DNA from: Catenulispora pinisilvae
GTDB lineage: Bacteria; Actinomycetota; Actinomycetes; Streptomycetales; Catenulisporaceae
NCBI RefSeq assembly: GCF_015356865.1
Contig: NZ_JAAFZA010000097.1
Coordinates: 1 to 36,671, forward strand
Length of the DNA stretch: 36,671 bases
Reading direction: 5' to 3'
Both the position numbers and the translations under genes were made by a program. Positions 7,632 through 13,880 of this stretch are shown in pieces (position 1 is the first letter of the stretch; each line of letters starts with the position of its first letter). Under the pieces are notes generated by a model. That model worked only from the letters and a program-made list of their open reading frames with translations. It was not told the DNA's origin and made no database searches.

Positions 7632-7704
7632 CGCGATCGTTGGTAGATCGCGAAGAGACTGGGAACGAGCCCGCCGGTCGCGTACGTTGAACGTAACGAC
7701 CGGC
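7632..7704. promoter_or_regulatory. Two inverted repeats between the HbhA-like and DUF2516 genes
   Basis: CGCGATC-7 nt-GATCGCG (7632-7652) is a hairpin 21 bases after the HbhA-like stop. A longer imperfect palindrome follows: GCCGGTCG (7673-7680) with CGACCGGC (7697-7704), enclosing TACGTT-G-AACGTA (7683-7695). Neither has a U-tract. The first may attenuate readthrough; the second is shaped like a protein binding site or RNA stem controlling the downstream gene. Confidence 0.5.
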
Positions 7705-7743
7705 AGGCATCCCGGACCCAACCGTAGAAGGAGGACGACGGCA

Positions 7744-8076
7744 ATGATCGGCTCCGCACTGCGCGACGGCCTGACCAGCTTCCTCGCCATCATCTCCCTG
7801 GCCGTGCTGGTCGGGCAGGTCGTCGTCCTGGTCGACGCCGCGCTGCGGCGCGAGGACGCCTACCGCGCCGCCGGCAAGCTCACCAAGCCCGGCTGGCTGA
7901 TCATCCTCACCGTGGCGATCGCCGCGAACATGCTGCTGGGCCTGCTGTTCACCATCGTCGGCGTGGTGGTCGCGATGGTCTACTGGGTGGACGTCCGCCC
8001 GGCGCTGAAGCAGGTCGCCGGCCCCAAGCGCAAGAGCGACAGCGGTAGCAACCAGGGCCCGTACGGCCGCTGGTGA
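7744..8076 (+). CDS. DUF2516 family membrane protein
   Basis: A 110-residue integral membrane protein with two to three spans: about residues 10-32 (SFLAIISLAVLVGQVVVLVD) and 53-82 (GWLIILTVAIAANMLLGLLF and TIVGVVVAMVYWV). The polar tail is Lys/Ser/Gly-rich. KLTKPGWLIILTVA and YWVDVRPALKQV fit the DUF2516 family, whose function is unknown. The start at 7744 follows GAAGGAGGA; reading further upstream would run through the inverted repeat. In mycobacteria the homologue (Rv0476) directly follows hbhA, so these proteins probably work together at the membrane. The stop codon overlaps the GTG of the next gene. Confidence 0.87.
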   Translation: MIGSALRDGLTSFLAIISLAVLVGQVVVLVDAALRREDAYRAAGKLTKPGWLIILTVAIAANMLLGLLFTIVGVVVAMVYWVDVRPALKQVAGPKRKSDSGSNQGPYGRW

Positions 8077-8897
8077 GGACCCTGACGCTGCCCTACGCCG
8101 GCCCGGCCGGCGAGGGGACCGTCGAGTACGCCCTGGCCGGCACCCCCGGCCCGCCCACCACGCTGTTCCTGCACGGCCTGGCCGGCTCCATCGAGGACAC
8201 CCGGCCGCTGGCCTCCGGCGTGCCCGGCCGCAAGGTCTTCGCGCACCTGCCCGGCCACGGTGCCGCCACCGGCCCGGACCCGCTCGGCTACGACACCCTG
8301 GCCGCGGCCGCCCTGGCCGTCGCCGACCACGAACACGCCACCGCGGCCTTCGGCGTCTCGCTCGGCGCGGCCACGCTGCTGCGCGTGCTGAGCCGCATCC
8401 CCGACCGCTTCGAGCGGGTGGTGCTGTATCTGCCGGCCGTCGCCGACGTCGCGCGCCGCCCCGATGCCGTCGCCCCACACCGCGATCTCGCCTCCCGACT
8501 CGCGGCCGAGGACGTCCCCGGCGTCGCCGACGCCCTCCTGCGCACCCAGCCGCTCGCGGTCCGCGACGCGCCGATCGCCCGCGACTGGGCCGAGCGCCGC
8601 GCCAAGGAGCTGGTCGCCGAGGACCGCGACCCGGGACGCTGGCTCCCGCTCGCGACGGCCGTGCCGCTGGATCCGGCAGGCCTGGAGCGGCTGCGCGCCG
8701 TCACGGCCCCGGTCCTCGTGATCGCCCAGGAGGGCGATCCGGCACACCCGGTCGAGACCGCGCGCCGGGTGGCACAGGCCCTGCCCACGGCCCGGCTGGA
8801 GGTCTTCGACGCCGCCGGCGCACTGTGGGGCCACCGCGCCGAACTCAGGGCGCTCACCGCCGAATTCCTGGGCTCGATCGGGAACCTTTTGCGATGA
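8073..8897 (+). CDS. Alpha/beta hydrolase
   Basis: A 274-residue cytosolic alpha/beta-hydrolase fold enzyme of unknown substrate. The oxyanion motif HGLAGS is at residues 34-39, the nucleophile elbow GVSLGA has Ser96, the acid is probably in EGDPAHPV near residue 227, and the catalytic His is in WGHRAE near residue 251. The GTG start overlaps the stop of the DUF2516 gene (GTGA), so translation is coupled and this is the last gene of the XRE/HbhA-like operon. There is no signal peptide. Esterase, lipase and thioesterase activity cannot be told apart from sequence. Confidence 0.88.
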   Translation: MRTLTLPYAGPAGEGTVEYALAGTPGPPTTLFLHGLAGSIEDTRPLASGVPGRKVFAHLPGHGAATGPDPLGYDTLAAAALAVADHEHATAAFGVSLGAATLLRVLSRIPDRFERVVLYLPAVADVARRPDAVAPHRDLASRLAAEDVPGVADALLRTQPLAVRDAPIARDWAERRAKELVAEDRDPGRWLPLATAVPLDPAGLERLRAVTAPVLVIAQEGDPAHPVETARRVAQALPTARLEVFDAAGALWGHRAELRALTAEFLGSIGNLLR

Positions 8898-9397
8898 TAT
8901 ACGTTCGGTAACACACCGGCCTCGACCTGCGATTTCTTTTCTCAGGGTTTTCTCACAGCGGTCTCAGCGAATCCCTGGGACGCGCGGGTCATAGTTATCT
9001 CACCCCCGAAAAACCCGGGAGAGCCCGACTCCCGGACGGTGTGGCTGCTGACGAGACGGCCACGCCGGGCCCCGGTCCCTTGGGACCGGGGCGTCGGGTC
9101 AACTCGCAGGACCCCTGGGATATGTGGACCGGTGGGCGAGCGCCGCTAGCGGCGCTCGGTGTGTGTGGGATGCAAGATGCAGGACCCGGACCGCCCGTCC
9201 GGCGAGGCCGCTCAGCCCTCCTCCCTGAGCAGCGGCCACGTCGGCGGGCGGTTCGGCTTTTCCGGACACCCCAGCAGATGAACGGACAACGGCCGGCTTT
9301 AAAGCGCGCTTAACGGGCACGTGCTCTGATGGCACCACGCGTCGCGGCATGAGCCGGCCTGGGACTGCTCCCGCCGCGGCGCGCCCCTTCTCAGAAC
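8898..9397. other. Structured gene-free convergent gap
   Basis: Between two convergent genes lie three strong perfect hairpins: CCGGGAG/CTCCCGG (9015-9035), CCCCGGTCCC-TT-GGGACCGGGG (9070-9091), and a 22-bp perfect palindrome (9137-9158, core GAGCGCCGCTAGCGGCGCTC). The start (about 8900-9010) is relatively AT-rich. The hairpins have no U-tracts and lie too far from both genes to be simple terminators. An RNA gene is possible, but the sequence does not match tmRNA, RNase P RNA, SRP RNA or a c-di-AMP riboswitch as I know them. A short ORF at 9041-9313 has poor coding character. Confidence 0.5.
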
Positions 9398-9477
9398 CAG
9401 AACCTGCGCACACCAGAACCTGCTCACACCAGAACCAGCGCACATCAGAGCACGCTCGCATCAGAACCCGCTCACGC
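9398..9477. repeat. 16-bp tandem repeat, five copies, across the marR-type stop
   Basis: Five consecutive 16-mers with consensus CAGAACCTGCTCACAC occupy 9398-9413, 9414-9429, 9430-9445, 9446-9461 and 9462-9477. Copies 1 and 2 differ by one base and later copies drift. The last copy contains the TGA stop (9472-9474) of the MarR-type gene. Confidence 0.85.
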
Positions 9478-9975
9478 CTGCCGCGCCCGCCGCGCCCCGG
9501 CCGGGCTCTCCTCGGGCGTGGCCAGGTGGCCGGTGGTGAGCAGTTCCAGCGCCGCCAACAGCACCGGGCGCATCTCCTCCGGCAGTGAACTGATCGCCTC
9601 GGCGTGGACCCGGTCCACGATCGCCTGGGTGCGCCCGGCCATCTCGGCGCCGGCGTCGGTGACCGCGATGATGCGGGCCCGGCGGTCGCCCGCCGAGGGC
9701 CGGCGCTCGGCCAGGCCCGCCTTCTCCAGGGCGTCGACCGTCACCACCATCGTGGTCTTGTCCATGTCGCCGAGTTCGGCGATCTGGATCTGGGTGCGTT
9801 CCTCCTCCAGCGCCTTGACCAGTACGCAGTGCATGCGCGCGGTCATGCCGACCTCGGCCAGGGCCGCGGCCATCTTGGTGCGCAGCACGTGCGAGGTGTG
9901 GTCGAGCAGGTACGACAGGTCGGGCGCCGTGCGCTCCGCGGTGCCGGCGGTGCGGGCGGGGGCCAGGGAGGTCAT
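9472..9975 (-). CDS. MarR-family transcriptional regulator
   Basis: A 167-residue winged-helix regulator. After a short N-terminal extension, the dimerisation helix LSYLLDHTSHVLRTKMAAAL is followed by the winged helix: TQIQIAELGDMDKTTMVVTVDALEKAGLAERRPSAGDRRARIIAVT with the typical DRR wing. It is divergent from a DHA2 efflux pump, the classic arrangement in which the MarR protein represses the pump and is relieved by a pump substrate. The start ATG (9975) has a TACACT -10-like hexamer six bases upstream on its strand, so its mRNA is probably leaderless. The ligand is unknown. Confidence 0.93.
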   Translation of the reverse strand: MTSLAPARTAGTAERTAPDLSYLLDHTSHVLRTKMAAALAEVGMTARMHCVLVKALEEERTQIQIAELGDMDKTTMVVTVDALEKAGLAERRPSAGDRRARIIAVTDAGAEMAGRTQAIVDRVHAEAISSLPEEMRPVLLAALELLTTGHLATPEESPAGARRARQA

Positions 9976-10004
9976 GGCAGCAGTGTAGCGCGAGAGAGCT
10001 CTTC

Positions 10005-10055
10005 AAGTAGATCTTCCCGAGAAAGATTGTCTACTTCAAAACTATCCGCTACGGT
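10005..10055 (+). promoter_or_regulatory. Operator and promoter between the MarR gene and the efflux pump
   Basis: An inverted repeat AAGTAGA (10005-10011) / TCTACTT (10030-10036) encloses a second pair, ATCTT (10011-10015) / AAGAT (10023-10027). The right arm overlaps a good pump promoter: TTGTCT (10027-10032), a 17-base spacer, then TACGGT (10050-10055). A repressor bound here would cover the -35 element. The AT-rich stretch stands out from the surrounding DNA. Confidence 0.7.
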
Positions 10056-10116
10056 CATCCCTGTCGGCACCGGACCCGGCGCACCTTCCCGCGTCATCGA
10101 GCTCCCAGGAGTGATC

Positions 10117-11619
10117 ATGTCCTTCGCATCCCGCCCCGCCGGCGCCGGCGGCTCCCAGCGCCTGGCGCTGGCCGTGATCGCCACCAGCGCCCTGATGGCG
10201 GTGCTGGACGGCAGCATCGTCACCGTCGCGATGCCGTCCATCCAGTCCCACCTGGGCTTCTCCTCGGCCGGCCTGAGCTGGGTGGTGAACAGCTACCAGC
10301 TGGCCTTCGGCGGCCTGCTGCTGCTCGCCGGACGGCTCGGCGACCTGCTCGGCCGCAAGCCGGTGTTCCTGGCCGGCATCGCGCTGTTCGTGGCGGCCTC
10401 GGCGGTGGCCGGGGCCGCGAACTCACCGGCGATGCTGGTCACGGCCCGGTTCGGGCAGGGGATCGGCAGCGCGGCGTCGTCCGCGGTGAGCCTGGGCATC
10501 CTGGTCACGCTGTTCACCGAACCGCGCGAGCGGGCCAAGGCGCTGGGGGTGTTCGCGTTCACCGGGGCGGCCGGCGCCTCGATCGGCCAGGTGCTCGGCG
10601 GCGTCCTGACCGACGCGCTGAGCTGGCACTGGATCTTCATGATCAACATCCCGATCGGCCTGCTGACGCTGGCCGCCGCGGGGAAGGCGATCCCCGCCGA
10701 CCGCGGCGCCGGACTGCGCTCCGGGGTGGACGCGCTCGGCGCGCTGCTGGTCACCGGCGGCCTGATGCTCGCGATCTACACCGTGGTCGGCACCGCGACG
10801 GCCGGCTGGGCCTCGGCCCGCACCCTGGGCCTGGGCGCGCTGTCCGCCCTGCTGATCGCCGGCTTCTTCGGCCGCCAGGCCACCGCCGCCAGCCCGCTCA
10901 TGCCGCTGCGGATCCTGCGCTCGCACGGCGTGGCCGGCGGCAACGCGGTGCAGATGCTGATGATCGCCGCGATGTTCGCCTTCCAGATAGTGGTGGCCTT
11001 GGACATGCAGAAGGTGCTCGGCTACGACGCGACCCGGACCGGCCTGGCCATGCTGCCCGCGGCGGTGGCGATCGGGGCAGTCGCGCTGACCGTGTCGGCC
11101 CGGCTGATCGCGCGGTTCGGCGCCCGCACGGTGCTGGTCGCGGGCCTGGTGATGCTCATCGGCGCGCTGGCCCTGCTGCTCCGGATGCCGACGCACGCGC
11201 ACTACGTCCCCGACCTGCTGCCGACCATGGTGCTGATCGCCGGCGGCGGCCTGGCCATGCCCGCGGCCGCCGGGCTGGGCATGTCCGGGGCCCGCGAGCA
11301 GGACGCCGGGGTGGTCTCCGGGCTCTACAACACCACGCAGCAGATCGGCGCGGCCTTCGGCGCGGCGGTGCTGTCCACGCTCGCCGCCGGCCGCACCGCG
11401 CACCTGCTGCGGGCCGGCCACGACCCGGCGGACGCCCTGAGCAGCGGATACCACCTGGCGTTCACGATCGGGATAGCGCTGCTGGTCGCGGCGCTACTGG
11501 TGGCGGTGTTCGGGCTGCGGGGCGCCGGGGCCGGCGCTCCGGAGGCGGCAGCCGACGCCGATACCGCCGAGGCGCCGCGCCAGAGCACCTCAGGCCTGGA
11601 CCTCGCGCCGACCGCCTGA
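10117..11619 (+). CDS. DHA2-family MFS drug efflux transporter
   Basis: A 500-residue proton-driven exporter of the EmrB/QacA type, with about 14 hydrophobic segments. Family motifs are clear: motif D1 AVLDGSIVTVAMPSIQ in helix 1, motif A GRLGDLLGRKPVF after helix 2, and motif C GASIGQVLGGVLTD in helix 5. The long hydrophilic tail (about residues 465-500) is Ala/Glu/Asp-rich. An AGGAG lies five bases before the ATG. The divergent MarR gene probably controls it through the operator at 10005-10036. Substrates are probably hydrophobic drugs or an endogenous metabolite; nothing here identifies them. Confidence 0.95.
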   Translation: MSFASRPAGAGGSQRLALAVIATSALMAVLDGSIVTVAMPSIQSHLGFSSAGLSWVVNSYQLAFGGLLLLAGRLGDLLGRKPVFLAGIALFVAASAVAGAANSPAMLVTARFGQGIGSAASSAVSLGILVTLFTEPRERAKALGVFAFTGAAGASIGQVLGGVLTDALSWHWIFMINIPIGLLTLAAAGKAIPADRGAGLRSGVDALGALLVTGGLMLAIYTVVGTATAGWASARTLGLGALSALLIAGFFGRQATAASPLMPLRILRSHGVAGGNAVQMLMIAAMFAFQIVVALDMQKVLGYDATRTGLAMLPAAVAIGAVALTVSARLIARFGARTVLVAGLVMLIGALALLLRMPTHAHYVPDLLPTMVLIAGGGLAMPAAAGLGMSGAREQDAGVVSGLYNTTQQIGAAFGAAVLSTLAAGRTAHLLRAGHDPADALSSGYHLAFTIGIALLVAALLVAVFGLRGAGAGAPEAAADADTAEAPRQSTSGLDLAPTA

Positions 11620-11671
11620 CCGCCTGACGTCCGGACCGGCTGACTGCTGACCCGGCTGACCGGCTGACCGC

Positions 11672-12808
11672 TCAGGCCGGCCCGACCGCGAGCCCTTCGA
11701 CGCCGACCGCGTCGGAGGGCTCGCGCGTGCGCAGTCCGAGCAGAGCGCTGAAAAGGCAGTACCCCAGGAACGCCGCCAGCGCCTCGACTGCCGCCGCCGG
11801 GAGATCGACATCGGCCTTGAACACCAGGTCGGGCAGCTTCAACACGATCCCGGCGGCCGCTGAGATGGTGACCGCCGAACGCCACGGATGGCGCCGCATC
11901 TCCAGCCAGCTCATCAGACGCGGCATCCGCTCGACCGCGGCGGCCCACGTGCCGGTCACCAAGCCGTACCACCGAGCGCTCCAACTCCAGCGCTCGGCCA
12001 GCGCCGCGCAGCAGTCGACGATCACGTCGAGCGTCGAGGCGCCGCCGGCGACCGTGCCGGCCCGCAGCCCGGCGCGGACGCTGAAGACCATGGCGACCGG
12101 CACCGCGAGCGCCACCAGCGCCGACATCGCTCCCTCGGTCCAGCCCGCGTGGGCGATGTTCCCGGCCGAGACCACGGCGATCGGGGCCAGGGCCAGGACC
12201 GCGACGGTCTGCGCCCGCACCACCGTCGCCAGGGTCCGCGGGGTCCGGCCGAGCAGCCAGGGGGCGATCACCGCGAGCAAGAACGCCGTGCCCGCGCACA
12301 TCGCCGCCACCTGGGCCAGCAGCGCCGGGACCGCATAGTAGACAGCCTGATTCGGCCACGGCGCCGCGGGCGCGCCGCCCCGCAGCGCCAACCCCGCGGC
12401 GCCGACCGAGGCGATCACGCAGGCCACGAGTGCCCAGGCGGCGATCCGCGCGCTGTGCAGGGCACAGTCGCGGTTGAACTCCCCGGCCAGCTCTTCCGGG
12501 GCGCCGAAACGCGCGGTCGCCCGCCGGGCCGCGGCCTGCGGCGTCTGCCCGGCGGACTCCTCCTCGGCGACCAGGTCGGCCAGGTGTGCCGAGACCTCGC
12601 TGACGATGCGCCGACGGCCGCGCAGGCCGACCCGGAGTCGCCAGGCCAGGTCGTCGGCGTAGGCCTCGATCGAGCGGTAGGGCGTCGGGCCGCCGACTTG
12701 CCGCGCGGTATCAGCTTGTCGCACGTCATCAGCCTGCTGCGCGGCATCGGCCTGCCGCACACCGCCGACCCGTCGCGCGGCACCGAGCCGCCGCACCCCG
12801 GGCCTCAC
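11672..12808 (-). CDS. HAAS-domain multi-span membrane protein paired with PadR
   Basis: A 378-residue membrane protein. The N-terminus has a repetitive linker of four hexapeptides (ADTARQ, ADDVRQ, ADAAQQ and VGGVRQ in reverse gene order). It is followed at about residues 45-110 by a HAAS-type signalling domain (IEAYADDLAWRLRVGLRGRR, FGAPEELAGEFNRD), which is typically encoded beside PadR genes. About six to seven membrane spans follow, from AWALVACVIASVGAAGLAL to FLGYCLFSALLGL. The GTG start at 12808 overlaps the stop of padR (GTGA); longer frames run back through padR. Such pairs are thought to form small sensing or transport-control units. The specific role is unknown. Confidence 0.8.
   Translation of the reverse strand: MRPGVRRLGAARRVGGVRQADAAQQADDVRQADTARQVGGPTPYRSIEAYADDLAWRLRVGLRGRRRIVSEVSAHLADLVAEEESAGQTPQAAARRATARFGAPEELAGEFNRDCALHSARIAAWALVACVIASVGAAGLALRGGAPAAPWPNQAVYYAVPALLAQVAAMCAGTAFLLAVIAPWLLGRTPRTLATVVRAQTVAVLALAPIAVVSAGNIAHAGWTEGAMSALVALAVPVAMVFSVRAGLRAGTVAGGASTLDVIVDCCAALAERWSWSARWYGLVTGTWAAAVERMPRLMSWLEMRRHPWRSAVTISAAAGIVLKLPDLVFKADVDLPAAAVEALAAFLGYCLFSALLGLRTREPSDAVGVEGLAVGPA
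12698..12769. repeat. In-frame 18-bp tandem repeat, four copies
   Basis: TTGCCGCGCGGTATCAGC (12698-12715) is followed by three related 18-mers (12716-12733, 12734-12751, 12752-12769). They encode the hexapeptide repeat near the N-terminus of the HAAS membrane protein. Confidence 0.8.
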
Positions 12809-13197
12809 GCGCCCACCGCCCCGACTGCCCCGGTCGTGCCGGTCGTGCCGGTCGTGCCGACCGCGGCGCCACCGGCCTCCCCGCCCCCGAACACCCGCTC
12901 CACCGCCGCCGAGAACGACCGCCACTCGCTACGCCGCTCCTCGGCCGAGCGCCGTCCGGCGGCCGTCAGGCTGTAGACCCGCCGCCGTCGGCCCGCCACC
13001 TCGGACCACCCGCTGGCCACCAGCCCGGCCCGCTCCAGCCGGTGCAGCGCCGGGTACACCGAGCCCTCCGGCAGGTCGAAGGCCCCGCCGCTGCGGTCGC
13101 GCAGCGCGTCGATGAGTCCGTAGCCGTGCGACGGCCCGGTGGTGAGCACCGCCAGCACCAGGCCGTCGAGGTGTCCGCGCATCATGTCCTGGCTCAT
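12805..13197 (-). CDS. PadR-family transcriptional regulator
   Basis: A 130-residue winged-helix repressor. The PadR domain covers residues 8-85: LDGLVLAVLTTGPSHGYGLI, then LPEGSVYPALHRLERAGLVAS and the wing with RRRRVYSLTAAGRR. The C-terminus, after ERVFGGG, is a Gly/Thr/Ala/Val stutter (GTTGTTGTT...) encoded by 9-bp repeats at 12832-12858 and is probably non-functional tail. The ATG at 13197 is preceded by a palindrome (13205-13216) overlapping a likely -10 element, so the gene is probably leaderless and self-repressed. It is translationally coupled to the HAAS membrane protein. Confidence 0.92.
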   Translation of the reverse strand: MSQDMMRGHLDGLVLAVLTTGPSHGYGLIDALRDRSGGAFDLPEGSVYPALHRLERAGLVASGWSEVAGRRRRVYSLTAAGRRSAEERRSEWRSFSAAVERVFGGGEAGGAAVGTTGTTGTTGAVGAVGA

Positions 13198-13198
13198 A

Positions 13199-13216
13199 CC
13201 TAGGAAGCCTAGGCTT
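13199..13216 (-). promoter_or_regulatory. Palindromic operator at the padR promoter
   Basis: AAGCCTAGGCTT (13205-13216) is a perfect 12-bp palindrome, and CCTAGG occurs twice (13199-13204 and 13208-13213). On the minus strand it contains TAGGCT, a fitting -10 hexamer eight bases from the ATG. A PadR dimer bound here would shut off its own operon. Confidence 0.6.
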
Positions 13217-13262
13217 AGAACGTCTCGGCATCAACCCGCGCCGAAGAAATCCTCCGGCCCGG

Positions 13263-13289
13263 TGTCGATCCCGCCTCGCGCCGTCCGAC
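13263..13289 (+). promoter_or_regulatory. Candidate ECF42-type promoter of the DGPF gene
   Basis: TGTCGA (13263-13268), a 17-base spacer, then CGAC (13286-13289) match the bipartite motif I recall for ECF42 sigma factors (TGTCGA at -35, CG[A/T]C at -10). The gene 49 bases downstream encodes a DGPF protein, the usual ECF42 target, and the sigma factor itself follows that gene. Confidence 0.65.
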
Positions 13290-13337
13290 GCCTTCGTGGA
13301 GGCTGGACCGACCAGCCGTCAGTCGAGGAGCGATCAC

Positions 13338-13757
13338 ATGCCGAAGTTCATGGTGTTCATCAAGGGCGACGCGGACTCCGAGGCCGGCGCGATGCCGCCG
13401 ACCGAACTGTTCGAGGAGATGACCGCCTACAACGAACAGCTGGCCAAGGCCGGGGTGCTGCTGGCCGCCGAAGGCCTCAAGCCGACACTGGCCGCCGCGC
13501 GGGTGCGGTTCGACGACAAGGAGCGGCGCACCGTCATCGACGGGCCGTTCACCGAGTCCAAGGAGATCATCGCCGGGTACTGGCTGCTCCAGGCCTCCTC
13601 ACTCCAGGAGGCGCTGGAGTGGGTCAAGCGCGCGCCGCTCTCCGGCGGCGCGACGTTGGAGGTGCGGCCGATCTTCGAGATGAGCGAGCTCGGGCCGGAG
13701 TTCACGCCGGAACTGCGGGAGGCCCAGCAGCAGTTGCGCGAGCAGCTCGGCGGGTAA
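13338..13757 (+). CDS. YCII-related DGPF-domain protein
   Basis: A 139-residue protein of the YCII/DGPF family (dimeric alpha+beta barrel-like fold). It begins MPKFMVFIKGDADSEAG and has the family-naming DGPFTESKE motif at about residues 73-81, then AGYWLLQASSLQEALEWVKRAP. GAGGAG lies seven bases upstream of the ATG. Such proteins are regularly encoded beside ECF42 sigma factors, as here, and are believed to be their main targets. Their biochemical role is unsettled, with a link to stress or secondary metabolism suspected. Confidence 0.93.
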   Translation: MPKFMVFIKGDADSEAGAMPPTELFEEMTAYNEQLAKAGVLLAAEGLKPTLAAARVRFDDKERRTVIDGPFTESKEIIAGYWLLQASSLQEALEWVKRAPLSGGATLEVRPIFEMSELGPEFTPELREAQQQLREQLGG

Positions 13758-13766
13758 CGGCCTCGC

Positions 13767-13846
13767 GGCCGGAGCACCCCGGCCGGAGCACCGGGCCGGA
13801 GCACCCGGTCTGCGCACCCCGGCCGGAGCACCCGGTCAGCACACCG
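13767..13846. repeat. Degenerate 13-14 bp repeat after the DGPF gene
   Basis: Copies of GGCCGGAGCACCCC begin at 13767, 13781, 13794 and 13821. The intervening 12-13-base stretches (13808-13820, 13835-13846) look like decayed copies. The array fills most of the 123-base gap between the DGPF gene and the sigma gene. Confidence 0.7.
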
Positions 13847-13880
13847 GGCCGCCCGGCGCGCCGGCTGCCAGACTGGCGGC

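Noticed and set aside
8987..9200. Possible tmRNA, RNase P RNA, SRP RNA or c-di-AMP riboswitch
   Set aside because: The hallmark sequences of these RNAs are absent, and no riboswitch-type target gene follows on the plus strand.
9041..9313. A 90-codon ORF in the convergent gap
   Set aside because: Its codon positions show no GC3 bias, it has no ribosome site, it resembles no family I know, and it runs through two strong palindromes.
12832..12858. Three GGTCGTGCC units as a regulatory iteron array
   Set aside because: They lie in frame in the padR 3' end and simply encode its Gly-Thr stutter; three 9-bp copies are too few to argue for an origin or iteron.
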